A stretch of DNA of 64,000 nt, taken from assembly GCA_022376465.1 (NCBI GenBank), contig JACDTU010000004.1, positions 1 to 64,000 on the forward strand. The letters run 5' to 3'. Source of the stretch: Cubamyces lactineus. Its lineage: Eukaryota > Basidiomycota > Agaricomycetes > Polyporales > Polyporaceae. A program made the position numbers and the translations under genes. The notes beneath the pieces are model-generated. The model was not told where the DNA came from. It saw only the letters and a program-made list of their open reading frames with translations, and did no database searches. Shown in pieces: positions 25,136 through 36,152 of the stretch (its first letter is position 1; each line of letters opens with the position of its first letter).

Positions 25136-26740
25136 CTATACCACGACTGCGAGCTGCCTGGGCTGTTTACCTTTCCGCCTGCTCTTCGGGGCTGCCTCCA
25201 TCGCTAACCTGTGCTCCTTCGCGAGCTCGGTACGCAGTTCAGCTATCTGTTCCTTCAACGCACGCAGCCTCGCGCGTTTCATCCGCTGCGTGTCCGGGTT
25301 TGGTGTGGATCCGAGTTGGCCGGGATAGTGGAGGCGTTGGATGGCGGACTCGAGTGCCTCGATCTGGCGACTGAGCTCGGCGTATCGCACCGACCGCGCA
25401 GTGCTCGTGACGGAGAGTGCAGGTGCGGGCACATCGACTGCGTGTGATGGGGGAGCTGCGGACGCTCGGACGAACGTGAACTCCGCGGGGAACAGGGAGG
25501 ACGACGCTCGCGACTCCGTGACGGAGCCGGGGGGTGCGGAGGTGGGGCGCGAGTCCTTCGAGACCTGGGTGAGGGGGCGCGCGAACTTGGGGTCGGAGTA
25601 AGGCGCGATGGCTGTGTAGTCTTCGGACGCGAGCGGGGATGGGGAACGGCTCGCAGAGGAAGGCAAGAGAGAAGATAGGGAGTTTGTCTCGTGTTGGCTA
25701 CCTAGGGGTGGCGCTGTGGCCGGCTCACCACCCTCAGTGTGGAACGACGGCCCAGCGTTGTCGTCATGATCGAACTTGAATATGCGGGCGTCCTTGGAGC
25801 TAGGAACAAGCTTTCTGGGCCATCGCAGCAAGCGCGCGTACCGTCGGAGGACGAACATGACTAGCAGGATCACGAGGATAGCGACTATACCGCCAACGAT
25901 GCCTCCAACGATTCCGCCAACGAAAGCAGGGGATTTCGAGGGGTGATCCGCATTTACATTGGAAGCGGAAGGCTCTGAGGTAGCAGCTTGTGTGGAATCC
26001 GCGATGACGGACGTGATCGGACTCTGAGCATCTAGCGTGTCTGAGGTGCCCGCCACAGTAGCTGGGGACCGCGGGAACCCTGGCGATGTGGAGATACCCG
26101 TTGGGGGCGACGAGAAAGATTGCGCTCTCGAGGAATCTGTCGACGCACTGGCGCCCACTCTGGGTGATGAGGGGGAGTCCGCGCTTTGAGGCCCGACCCC
26201 ATCATCTATAGTGTAGATGATGTAGTCGAAGAGAACCAGCGCAACGCTTGAACCTCCCGAGCGGATGCTGAGCGTATGGGGTCCATGAGGTAGACGAGCA
26301 CTGAACACGGGAACATCGTATAGGACATCTTGGCTATTATCGGGAGTGTGTGAATAGTTGCCAGAAATCTCGCCGTCAACGTAGAACGTGAGGTCAGTGA
26401 ATGTTGTTGTCCACTTGGGGAGAGAGTTAACAATCAAGTTGAAGACGTAAACGGCTTGTCCTGTGAAGGTGACAGTGATAGTACTTTCTGGTTGACCAGG
26501 GCGATATGTGCTGTCATGCCAAGTCCTATTGTGCACCCGATCGACGTCTATGACCCCGGTGTTGATATTGCATGTGGAGCAAATGTTTCCTTGAGCCCAC
26601 GAGCCGGTGGGCTGGTATGTTGGCTTAACGCCAGTGACGCTGTCTCCGAAGTAGTCGTCGATAGTACGATTGACAAGGGCCGCAGAGACTGCAAGGACTC
26701 GGAGAGGAAGGAAGAGAGAGCGAGATAAGCCGTTCATCAT
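25136..26740 (-). CDS. Family member A: single-pass membrane protein with NRTIDD/CxxC/TWHD ectodomain
   Basis: Single exon, 534 aa. Signal peptide MMNGLSRSLFLPLRVLAVSA. The ectodomain (about 23-183) carries NRTIDDYFGDSVTG, SWAQGNICSTCNI, RTWHDSTYRPG, FTGQAVYVFNL, LYDVPVFSARL and LFDYIIYTIDD. A Ser/Thr/Pro stalk follows, then a Gly-rich transmembrane helix (about 275-300, GGIVGGIVAILVILLVMFVLRR) and a cytosolic tail of about 230 residues with heptad-like stretches (LSRQIEALESAIQRL, LRALKEQIAELRTELA) and a basic end (KSRRKGKQPRQ). Unlike members B-G it has no PPxY at the C terminus. Its first about 180 codons and 400 bp of upstream DNA are nearly identical to member G in inverted orientation. 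I recall this ectodomain as common in mushroom genomes but know no tested function. Confidence 0.85.
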   Translation of the reverse strand: MMNGLSRSLFLPLRVLAVSAALVNRTIDDYFGDSVTGVKPTYQPTGSWAQGNICSTCNINTGVIDVDRVHNRTWHDSTYRPGQPESTITVTFTGQAVYVFNLIVNSLPKWTTTFTDLTFYVDGEISGNYSHTPDNSQDVLYDVPVFSARLPHGPHTLSIRSGGSSVALVLFDYIIYTIDDGVGPQSADSPSSPRVGASASTDSSRAQSFSSPPTGISTSPGFPRSPATVAGTSDTLDAQSPITSVIADSTQAATSEPSASNVNADHPSKSPAFVGGIVGGIVGGIVAILVILLVMFVLRRYARLLRWPRKLVPSSKDARIFKFDHDDNAGPSFHTEGGEPATAPPLGSQHETNSLSSLLPSSASRSPSPLASEDYTAIAPYSDPKFARPLTQVSKDSRPTSAPPGSVTESRASSSLFPAEFTFVRASAAPPSHAVDVPAPALSVTSTARSVRYAELSRQIEALESAIQRLHYPGQLGSTPNPDTQRMKRARLRALKEQIAELRTELAKEHRLAMEAAPKSRRKGKQPRQLAVVV

Positions 26741-27165
26741 GAGCTGCTAGGGAGGAGACCGCCGTCGTCCTGGGGGCAGCCGCCTTGCACGGCAGTGAGG
26801 GGGAAAAGAGAGAATTACGAAGAGAACAATCCGCACATCTCTTTACGCGCTTGCGGTGGCACTAGATCAAGTCTGATGTGGCCGGGGTTTGACAGCAGCC
26901 TGAGACTCCTGGTGGGCGGACACCTGCGCTAGAAAGTGTCGCCAACTTTAGAACGAGAAAAAGCTTGTGCACTGACAGTTTAGGGATTGGAAAGAAGGCG
27001 AGTTACATGAGCCCATCCGTCAACACAGGTTGTGTGTGCTTGAGGCTGCGTCAGGGCACCTCCGAAGCCGGGGCCCTGATGCTATGGCGGCACTGCCTGA
27101 CAGTAGACATGGATATCCGGAGTCCGGGAGTTGTCAAGGGACGGGCGTGTGTGGGATGTCAACAA
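26150..27165 (-). repeat. Inverted repeat, left arm (promoter + ectodomain of A)
   Basis: About 1 kb that is the reverse complement, with scattered changes, of about 44560-45575. Examples are the 26746-26790 block beside the A start codon and the GATGGGCTCATGTAACTC region near 27010. Similarity covers roughly 400 bp of upstream DNA, the signal peptide and the ectodomain, then stops abruptly at the start of the Ser/Pro stalk (SADSPSSP). Limits are approximate. Confidence 0.8.
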
Positions 27166-27866
27166 AATACGAACCTCCTGGATTGATTACAAGTTGATCA
27201 ACGCCGGGGAGTTCCACATCACAGGCTAGTAAGTAGAACGCCTCGGAAAACGACTGGCGCCATACGGGGGTTCCAATGCGTGTGGTTGACACCCACGTGG
27301 TATTCGTCGGAAACCTCCAAGAGGGATGGAGTGCGAGAGAGCTTAATATCCTATTAGAGTCAATCGGCGCCGTGCATCGCGTATGAAATCGTGCAGTAGT
27401 AGGTCAAAGGTGGGCAGCCTCTACTAGCTTCAAACACAGCATATTATACGGAGGATGATAGGCGCTTGGCGCCAAAACTGTGGCGCAACGTTTTGGATTA
27501 ACGCCCGTCCCATTAAACATCCAGGCGCTGTTGAACGACTCGGTTCATTCGACAGCCATGCAACCAAAACCTCAATGCGCTGTACGGGGCTGCCCTCGAG
27601 GCCAGGCGGTGAATGTTTGAATGCTCTGGAGTGGTTTGGACCGCCCGTTCTTTTCATGTTAATTCCTGATCACGCTACTAGTCGGCACTGACATGCTCGT
27701 GATCGCAGCTTCAATATAACCATCTGGGTAGCAGTAGATACCGGGCTTACTCTGCCTATGGGATCAGCACTGGGCTTGCTCACCATTCATCTCACCTGCG
27801 ACCTCTTCCGACCGTAGGCTGGTAGCAACGGCTGCAACGCTTTCGCCAAATCATCCACCTTCCGTC
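27166..27866. other. Spacer, no gene recognised
   Basis: 0.7 kb between the inverted-repeat arm and the F-box gene. It contains a palindromic GGCGCTTGGCGCC near 27461 but no coding pattern that I can support. The last 100 bp is presumably the F-box gene promoter. Confidence 0.35.
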
Positions 27867-29161
27867 ATGAACTCACTAGCAGTTGAGGTCCTCATTCGTA
27901 TCTTCTCATTTGCTTGCACAGACGGCGGATACACTGCATGCTCCCTCTCGTCAACGTCCAGATACATCCGCGAGGCTTCGCATCCTGCTCGCTTCCACTC
28001 TGTAGTGTTCACCGGCGATTGGGCCAAACTATCCCATTTTCTCACTCTCCTGGAGAAGGGACGTGCGGCAGATACCCAGAACCCCACTCCTAAAGTCCGT
28101 AACCTCTTTATATCGGATGTGCTCCTCAGTCGTCGGCTAGCCGCCCTTTCTCAAGACGAACCTGCGGCCTCTCAGGCTGGGGTTGTTTCCGGAGATGTAG
28201 TGGCCACAGCGTCAGCAGACGAGCAGTTGGTGCGGTCAGGATCACCCTCGCAACATATATCGCGTCTACGAGAGGATTGGGCTCGTTGGAACGACCTTGT
28301 ATCAGCGCTCCTCCATACCGTGGCCGTCGATCTCGAGACCGCCGTCCTCATCACGGACTCTACCACTACTGCGTTCGAGCCCGAGCCTTTCGTTACTCCG
28401 TTTCCAGCTTTACGGGAGTTCACCCTGACCGGGTCCATGGTCGACAATGAGGACGTCGAGTCCTCGACGATTCCGGTGCAGTATCCTGTCCTTAGTCATA
28501 TTCACTTCCTTGAAGGTACTGCGCACGAGTCTCTCAAGCACGTCTCGAAGTACGCCCCGCAGCTCACCCATCTCAAGTGCTCCGGCGTCATCGAGGACAC
28601 AGTAGATGCTATCAAGGAGAGAGCCACAAGTGAGTCATTTGTTGTGCTGGTCTTCTAATGGCGCGCCTCATCGAGACTTGCTTGATTATAGGTGGGGCAG
28701 CGACCCGGGACAGCCCTGATTCGACGCCGCACCTTTTCCCCAACTTACGCGAGGTCCATCTCCAGTTCGGTCCACCTCTTGACGATGGCCCATCCCTGCA
28801 TAACGACGTGCTGCAATACAGAAGCGATGTGTTGTACCCCTGGTATATGTTGGCCAACCACGCAATCCCCGTGTACATCCTCCCACCAGATCCCGAGACC
28901 GATCCGCTAAAATGGATGGAAAGACGCACGATAGAAGCCCGAAGGAGTTGGATGGAACGCATGGAAGGGGGTGGCGGTTGTTGGTTGGCCTCAGAGGAGT
29001 GGTTGCGATCCAGCCAAGGAAATGACCGTCCTCCTGTTTACCTGCTCACGGCATTGCGTGAAGACCCTGACCAGTTCCCTACACTTGGTTCTTTGCGCGA
29101 CAACCCTGATGCCAATGCGATCATAAGGTTGATACATGGGATACCTGCTGTAGGGCTGTAG
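27867..29161 (+). CDS. F-box domain protein
   Basis: Two exons, 27867-28629 and 28692-29161, with a 62-bp intron (GTGAGT to TTATAG); 410 aa. The N terminus MNSLAVEVLIRIFSFACTDGG followed by TACSLSSTSRYIREASHP fits the Agaricomycete F-box pattern (L..E.L..I...A......ACSLVSR.W). The middle contains leucine-rich, LRR-like segments (FPALREFTLTGSMV, YPVLSHIHFLEG, APQLTHLKCSGV, FPNLREVHLQFG). F-box proteins bind Skp1 and present substrates to SCF ubiquitin ligases; the substrate is unknown. The family is greatly expanded in mushrooms. It sits between membrane-protein members A and B. Confidence 0.8.
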
Positions 29162-29277
29162 CCGTTGCGGTCTGATAGTATGTTAGAAGCCGCCGAAGAG
29201 GCGTATATGCATATGTGCCTAGTAGCAACAACGAACGAGAGCTTTTCGTCACAAACACGGTCGAGGAATTGACGAAG

Positions 29278-30610
29278 TCAAGGAACGATGACTGCGCGGA
29301 ATCGCGCATGCTCGCGACGCCGAAATGCTTCCAGAGTCATATCCAGAGGAAACCTCTCCACCATTGCCTTGATGTTGTGCAGCTTCGCAAACGCGATACA
29401 ATCCTCTATGTCTTGCGCTGTTCCGTTCGGCAGGCCTCGAATCGAGTATCGCTGCCGAATTAGCGCCACTGTTGCGCGGTGGCGTCGGATGAGAATCATA
29501 CATAGACGGCATGGTGACGGATGGTAGATACGTACATGGCGACACGCCGAATTCTTGATTGTCAATAGCTAGCAGCAAGAGCGTGCCGTCTACGTCAAGG
29601 CCCTTGATGAGCTTCTTCGTTGCTTCCGGCGCTGTCGCAGTACATATGATGAGTTTGGCGCCGCCCATGGCACGAAGAGCGTCTGATAGGTCAGTCTTCG
29701 AGCCGTCCACGTACTCGTCTGCGCCCAGACGGCGAGCGAGGTCCTCCTTATCAGGACCTGAGGACAGTGCCACAGTACGGTAGCCCATTGCATGTGCAAA
29801 TTGTATCGCAAGGTGACCAAGGCCGCTGGATTCACAAGACGGATGAGCTACTTGCCACGGTTGTCGGCTATGAAGTAAACGGCGTTACGTACCCAATGCC
29901 TTGGACAGCAACAGTATCGCCCGGGGACAAATTCACTGTACGCAGTCCGTCTACGCTGGGTCAGTGATTTACTTAGGCTGGATGATCAAACGTATCACAC
30001 GTACTGAAGACGGTCACACCTGCACAAAAGAGCGGTGCGGTTTCCGCAGGATCCAGGTCTCTTGGGACTGCAGCTACCGCCTCAGATCGTGCGGTAACAT
30101 ACTCAGCATAGCCACCATCCGACAACACACCTAGTCGGCCCATACACGTCAATAGAGTACCGCCAGGGAAGTAGAGATAACATGCGAACCGACAAGATCC
30201 TGCTCTTCGCAGGTGATGAAGTCCCCAACTCGACATCGCTTGCACCTCGAACAATATCCACCATGACAGCCGACTCCGACTCGGTCACCGACCTTCCACA
30301 ACTTCTCCTTCGGACCTACAGCGACGACGTCGCCAACAATCTCATGTCCAGGCACACGAGGAAGCGGTACAGGGAAAGTGCCATTAGCGATAGTTAGGTC
30401 CCTGAATGATGTAACATGGTCAGAACAGATCCTCGCAGCGAGAATAGACAGCGCCTACGTTGCACAAATCCCGCAGGCAAGGACCTTCATGACGATTGTA
30501 CCTGCTTGAGGGTCCCTCCATGGCGTTGATATCTTCTGCAAGTCGCGCCCGCGTTCACTGAACGCAAAGGCAGTGTAAGAAGCTGGGTGAGGGGCCGCTG
30601 AGGTGACCAT
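29278..30610 (-). CDS. Zinc-dependent alcohol dehydrogenase (cinnamyl-alcohol/aldehyde type), possibly broken
   Basis: Five segments join in phase: 30190-30610, 30001-30130, 29893-29955, 29536-29825 and 29278-29468, with introns of 45-67 bp. Start is MVTSAAPHPASYTAFAF. Motifs are the catalytic Cys in VLACGIC, the zinc-site Glu in VPGHEIVGDVVAVG, and a structural zinc cluster CHGGYCSRCKRCRVGDFITC. The nucleotide-binding loop is QGIGGLGHLAIQFAHAMGYR, and the end is MVERFPLDMTLEAFRR. Without one anomaly the protein is 351 aa, typical of the medium-chain reductase family. The anomaly is 39 extra bases with an in-frame TAG (30455-30457) between CGIC and SDHVTSF, flanked by near repeats (GGATTTGT/GGATCTGT). 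It does not look like a GT-AG intron. The gene is either inactivated or uses an unusual splice. It would oxidise/reduce alcohols and aldehydes with NADP(H). Confidence 0.72.
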
Positions 30611-32490
30611 TCTATGACAATGGGGCGAAAGGCTTGGGGATTCGACGTGAAAGCGGGTGGCTTTATAGGAACCCGCACCCTGAGTATCAGCCAAGCCCGC
30701 ACAGTTGCGGAAGGGAACGTTCTCTTCAATTTGACCGGCTACGAGAAGATTTTCAGCCTTCAGGACGCATCTGATCGGGATGCTCCCAAGATGGACTCAT
30801 ACGGGTTGAAAGAGAGCAGCGTTATAGTCCTCGTGTGCAGGACTATACGGCATTTCCGCATTCGCTGGTTCGGCTGACCCTATGGAGGCGCTGGTATGGA
30901 CGAGTGGTTTGGAAGAACAGCGTCAATGTGAGAGGCCGTCGACGCTTCTGGCTGTAGATTGCTGACGATGCCGTAAAGCGTCCAGCGAGCCCTGTACAAT
31001 GAGAAGATCAGCAGGTGGGTATAACGAGAATGTGGTTGTGGCGCTCACATACGGGCGTCCACGGTATACAGCGTATGATGGATGTGTCAAGAGAGGAAAA
31101 GACTCTGACCCGCGGAACGACGGGGAAGTGCGGTGATAGTCATACCAACGCTCAGCAAACGCAGGTAGCCTCGCTGCTCCGCCGTTCTTCGGGATGGGAG
31201 GGGACAACTTTTGAGACAAAGTCGCAAGAGCACCGGCGAAGAGCGCATCATTGCAAACACGTAGAACACGTTGCACTGAGAATGACGGTATACACATGGG
31301 ATATTAATATGTCATCAGGAGTTCCTCACAGGGAACAGATGCTATTGCGGCAAGCACATACGGACTGAGTTCACCTGGGATGACGTACTTCGTATCAATA
31401 GGCGAGCCCTTCGATTACGGTCTGTGGCATCAGCTGCCGACCCGGATGCCCTTCGACATGGTTGGTATATCTACGCTTCCATGTCATGTTTTGTTAACCA
31501 AGTCTTCCCCTTCAGCGGACTACTGTGGATCCTGACGATCCACTCACGTTTCCAGTTGTCTAGGAGTCTCAGGACAGGTTTGCAATCACAATATGTGCTG
31601 TCCGTGCGGGAACTGCTGAGTCTGCAACCCAACGTGTACTTGAGAGGTTGCGCCCGGTAGTTTGGAGTTAAATATTGCCAAGAACGAAGCCATAGATATA
31701 TCTTGTGTTTCGGAAACGGGGCTCAGGATCATAGGCCGTAGCGGTCGCGACACTAGCCATGGCGGAGACTCAAGAGGATGTGCACTGAGATTATAAGCAC
31801 GTGCCCAACGCGCGTCACGACTCGCCGCGCTCTGGAGCGCGCGTCTATCGTTGCAGTCTGTCCTCGACGCTCGTCTTCACAGCCTCACCATACCGGGTCG
31901 CGGAGGCATATCCCTTGCACCTTTCGTATCAATTGGATCCGGCTGTGGGGGGCAGAAGAATATCAAGAGGTCATGACGAGGCAGGTAGTAGATATGCGCG
32001 CTAAATCGCTGGCAGACGGTTAGCGGGCCCGTTAGGCTCGAGCCTCCAAGATCGTCGTCGCCAACGTTAACCACCATGTCGACGGTCCAGCCTTATAGAG
32101 ACCGGAGTCACGCTGCTACATCTGAATTCTCGCTCCCAGCTGGTAGTAAGGCCTTGGAAAACCCCGAATGGCATCCAGTTGGTATGGCCTACCAGGTGTG
32201 TGACATTCGGTGCATTACTCGTGCTAGTGCTGCTACGCACGCATTAAAACCATGCTTCCCCAGCTTCTCATCACTTCTATGACAGAGAAACGAGTCCACA
32301 CCCTCTAGTATGCCTTGCGACGCGATGACATTATATGATCATCATGCTGATACCTTGAACAGATGCGAACTCTATCATACAAGAGGAGCTCTTCTCAGGG
32401 CCTGAGAGACCCTTGGAATCCCAGTCTCAGGTTTGTCCCCTTCCACTCCTTCCAGTCCACGCTCCCTGCACTTGACAGACTCTCCTAGAC
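30611..32490. other. 1.9-kb spacer, nothing convincing
   Basis: Contains the divergent promoters of the dehydrogenase and of member B. ORFs are short and show no family motif. A weak hydrophobic reading at 31297-30923 (minus) has frame breaks and was not accepted. This could include decayed gene remains. Confidence 0.35.
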
Positions 32491-34197
32491 ATGGTCCGTA
32501 CCTCTTCGGGCTGGCGGAGAGCTCTTGCTTTCACCGCCGTCTACGCGCTTGGGGTATTTTCGTCAGACGTTTTGGTAGACGACGCAGACTCCAGGATCAG
32601 ATATTCGCCATCTGTGCATTGGTCCCAGGGCGCAAGTTGCGGAAATTGCGCTCTCCACCCCAGTCCTTCTGAGGTACAGGATGGCACATGGCACGACACT
32701 ACTTTCGAGCCGGAGAGCGAGACAGGACCTTTCAGCGCATCGTTCACGTTCACCGGAGTCGGTGTCAAAGTATATGCTATTCTTCCCGCCGATTCCGCGA
32801 ACAACCCGCAGGTTCAAACCACCCATACCGATGTCATCTTTCTGCTGGATAACGTGAATCAAGAACGCCCTTACCAATACGATCCCCCCGTTGGCGCAGA
32901 CTTCCAGTATCGCCAGCTCATATTCGACAGCGGCACTGTAGTCCACGGGGACCACACGCTCACCATACAACTATCGGAGGATGTCACGTCGGTATTACTG
33001 CTCGACTATCTCATATACACCGTGCCAGACGCGACCACCTCGTCACTTGTGCCACCTACTGCTAGTGTAGCCTCTGTCGACTCTGCCATTACACCGTCGA
33101 AAACCACGACCAAGTCACAGAGTACTCAGGCTGTTATCTCCTCGACCTCCTCCCCTCCGATCGAGCAATCAACGTCACCATTAGTTCAATCGGCGACTAC
33201 TTCGTTGCCCCGAGGTATGTTCTCAAGCACCACGCGTACACCCGGACCGTCCACCGGATCTTCCGACATACTATCACCATCGAATACCCAGAACTTTCCC
33301 CCCCCTAGCAGTCTAGCGTCGTCCTTCGCTCTCACTCCATCCAGTACCACAAACAATACCCATGATGAGCCTATCGCGACCGATGAATCTACAGAGTCCA
33401 CGACAAATTCCATTCCTGCTACTACCGTAATCGCTGCAGCGGTAGCGGGGAGTATCGCGCTTCTCATTCTCCTCGCCGTCGTCATCTATCTGTTGTGCAT
33501 TAGACACGCCCGCAAGCACTTGGTAGCTGGGGGTGACCACGCCGGCCTTCCCGGTGACGATGATCAACAGCACTTCACGGAGATAACCGGAGAGCTATAC
33601 CCATCGCTCGCAACCCAGGCACGTCTTCTGGGCCATACACGCAACCCCTTCGTAGACCCCGGCGTCCAACGTCCTCCGCATGCAGATACGGTTATAGCAG
33701 AACCAACCAACCTGTCGCTATCACTTCCCGGTGCAGACTCAGCTGCTACTCGTGCTTCTGGCGACGACAACGACTCAGAATTGCTCCCCACGCCGCGCTC
33801 GTCCATACAGAGCATGGTGACGGCCCACGAAAGCCCGGCTGCATCACTACCTGCTCCAGCGCGGCCTGACTCGCGACCAACGACATTGGTCGATCACAAC
33901 CATCTGGACCCTGCGAGCGATAAACTGTCGATGGAGGGCGGTTCGGAGTCCGACGATGGCAGCGGCGCACCTTGCTCGGCACCTGCATCTACGCTGCCCG
34001 ACCTCCCCACGTGTCCCGTTTTCGCGCACGTAGACACTGCGCCCGTTCCAAATGCGCCCAGTCACAACTCATACCTCATTGCGGACGCGAGAGTACTCGA
34101 ACAGCTCGCAGCGCTCAAGGACGAAGTCGCCCGTATTCGTGCTCGGCAAGAAGCTCTACCGGCGGAAGCACCTCCACGCTACGACGAAGTGAGATGA
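32491..34197 (+). CDS. Family member B: divergent membrane protein with PPxY tail
   Basis: Single exon, 568 aa. Signal peptide MVRTSSGWRRALAFTAVYAL. The ectodomain is the most divergent of the array: the NRTIDD start is replaced by DDADSRIRY, but HWSQGASCGNCAL, DGTWHDTTFEPE, FTGVGVKVYAI, YRQLIFDSG, DHTLTIQL and LLDYLIYTV are recognisable. A long Ser/Thr-rich stalk (many TTS/STS, likely O-glycosylated) leads to a transmembrane helix VIAAAVAGSIALLILLAVVI followed by a basic RHARK. The tail of about 230 residues is disordered. It ends with a heptad-like helix VLEQLAALKDEVARIRARQEA and EAPPRYDEVR, a PPxY motif eight residues from the stop. Confidence 0.85.
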   Translation: MVRTSSGWRRALAFTAVYALGVFSSDVLVDDADSRIRYSPSVHWSQGASCGNCALHPSPSEVQDGTWHDTTFEPESETGPFSASFTFTGVGVKVYAILPADSANNPQVQTTHTDVIFLLDNVNQERPYQYDPPVGADFQYRQLIFDSGTVVHGDHTLTIQLSEDVTSVLLLDYLIYTVPDATTSSLVPPTASVASVDSAITPSKTTTKSQSTQAVISSTSSPPIEQSTSPLVQSATTSLPRGMFSSTTRTPGPSTGSSDILSPSNTQNFPPPSSLASSFALTPSSTTNNTHDEPIATDESTESTTNSIPATTVIAAAVAGSIALLILLAVVIYLLCIRHARKHLVAGGDHAGLPGDDDQQHFTEITGELYPSLATQARLLGHTRNPFVDPGVQRPPHADTVIAEPTNLSLSLPGADSAATRASGDDNDSELLPTPRSSIQSMVTAHESPAASLPAPARPDSRPTTLVDHNHLDPASDKLSMEGGSESDDGSGAPCSAPASTLPDLPTCPVFAHVDTAPVPNAPSHNSYLIADARVLEQLAALKDEVARIRARQEALPAEAPPRYDEVR

Positions 34198-35021
34198 ACG
34201 AAGCGAGTTGTTCGTCGGACATGCTTGCGAATGTCGAGGTAAGGGCGAGTTAAGCTCCAGATTACTCTCTATGGCACTGGCTGAATAGATTCGCTTGAAG
34301 GTGTATTGGAAGTCTGATGTGTTATATGTGTTATACTACGATGTTAGCGATCACGGGTCACTCTTCGATATTCTTCGTACCTTGTGGTCAGCCTGAGTGG
34401 CTTCATTCTTCCGGTTGGGTGTATTCTCAACCTCTTGGTTACATATTCTTGCCTCTCTTCGTCACTTTCATAGCGGGTACTATTTGAATGCTTCGGACAC
34501 GGGTGTTGGACTGTGGCGAAGGAATTCGACCTGTCGAGCATTCTCCTTCGTTTGTTGCAGCTTATAGCTCGTATCCTAGTCTTCTCCCATCTCAAGTGGC
34601 AATCAAACTTGGTCAGGAGTATACACAGATTGCGTCGCACTGGGCAGTCACCGCTTCACTGCAGTGAGTTCATTGCGCCAGTGTGGGAGGGCACTGAAAG
34701 GATTGAGAGAGATCCATTTTTACCGACTATTTAGCGCCAGCGCCGAGTCCATGTGCGTGCGTCCATACTGTCGCGCCAGGCTCAACAGCTGGCAACATCT
34801 TCCTCATGATTCACTCTGGGCAGACCCGCGGAAGCAGCATCGCCGTAGCTTTCTGGGCGGTGTGTATCGCATTGGTATGGTGATCTCCTCATACTTCGCA
34901 GGTTCTCGTCTTTCAGGTCCGCCCGGCGCAAAAGGTTCACGCCAACGGCTCGCGGTCGACTTATAATTGAGAACTCGCCTAGCAGTTTACCATTCTGACA
35001 GTGACTTTAGACACACGCGTC
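34198..35021. other. Spacer between members B and C
   Basis: 0.8 kb without an accepted gene. A hydrophobic reading near 34880-34910 (MVISSYFAG) followed by an acceptor-like TTTAG at 35007-35011 might be a relic of a signal-peptide exon for member C; this is weak. Confidence 0.3.
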
Positions 35022-36152
35022 ATGAATCGCTCCATTTACGATGACGACAGTGATAGTGTTACCGCCATGAAGCCCGGCTTCGGTTGGAGTCGCGGTGCTC
35101 AATGTACGACTTGCGTCATCCATCCAGGCCTCACCAATGCATCGCTTGCCTTCGACTAGACGTGGCATGACGGTACCTACCGCCCTGGGATTCCAGACCG
35201 GGCCATTACCGTTTCATTCACAGGCACCGCGGTATGCGTCTACAATCTCATCGCCAATGTTGTTCCGTCCACCACTACCTGACAAATTTGAGCTACTCAA
35301 TCGACGGGACTGACATCCAGCAATACATCCACATTCCGGATGGGACCGAAGCACAAATCCTCTACTCCGTCCCAGTCTTCTCGCATGCCGATCTATTGAA
35401 CCGGCCTCACACCCTTGAAATGCGGGTAGCTGGACCAAACGCTTCTCTCATCCTCTTCGACGTTGTCCTGTACACAGTCCCGGAAGAGCCTGCACCCCCG
35501 GACCCGCCTTCAAGCTTACCGGACATCCCCAAGACGACTGGAGCCCCTCAGTCCTCGTCCGTTGCTGCCAAAGGTCACCACACACCCTCTGTCGGTGCGA
35601 TCGTAGGGCTCGTGACAGGTTTGATTGGGTTGGGTCTAATCGCCTTCTTACTTCTGCGTCTCTTGATCAATTTCCGGAGACGGCGTGGGTACCGCGAGTC
35701 AGACGGAAGCAGCGTTCTGCAATACCATGGTACGTCGAGTACTCCTACGACCGCTCGCAGTATACCGAAGGGTGCCGAGAGCCTCGCTAATGCGAACGGA
35801 CTACGTCTTTGACATGTTCCCGTTGTGACACTCAATTCAGCGTAACCTGATCCTTGGGGCTGGGCCTCGGAGCAAGCTCGACTTAGATCCCTTCGTACCA
35901 CCAGCGGGAAGCTCGTCGCCTACAAGTGCGCGCCAAGTCCCACACTCCATTAATGAACCCACCGTTGCGGTGCGCGACCTCACATCTGTTGCGTCCGGTC
36001 CCCAAGATGATAGTTATCACAGTACGGAGAGTATGCTGGGAGCTCTGCGCGCCCAAGTTGCTACGTTCCAGGAACAGTTGAACTGGGTCACCAACGCCGA
36101 ACAGGGCGTGCACGAGCGACTCCGGGAGCCTCCGCCGAGTTACCCGAGTTGA
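35022..36152 (+). pseudogene. Family member C: decayed paralogue of member D
   Basis: Ectodomain text is clear but broken. Frame 1 from ATG 35022 gives NRSIYDDDSDSVTAMKPGF and SRGAQCTTCVIHPG. An in-frame TAG (35157-35159) precedes TWHDGTY, and TGA at 35280-35282 marks a 1-nt deletion. The next frame gives NLSYSIDGTDIQQYIHIPDG, LYSVPVFSHADLL and LFDVVLYTVPEEP. A very short stalk and a transmembrane segment VGAIVGLVTGLIGLGLIAFL with RRRRGY follow. That frame ends at 35812. A further frame (35970-36152) supplies the coiled coil LGALRAQVATFQEQLNWV and EPPPSYPS-stop, the PPxY end. The transmembrane region and ectodomain are closest to member D, its right-hand neighbour, so C and D look like a tandem duplication with C later lost. 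Confidence 0.8.

Noticed and set aside
24841..27860. Histone H4 partner of the H3 gene
   Set aside because: Searched for GKGGKGLGKGGAKRH-like coding on both strands beside H3; none present.
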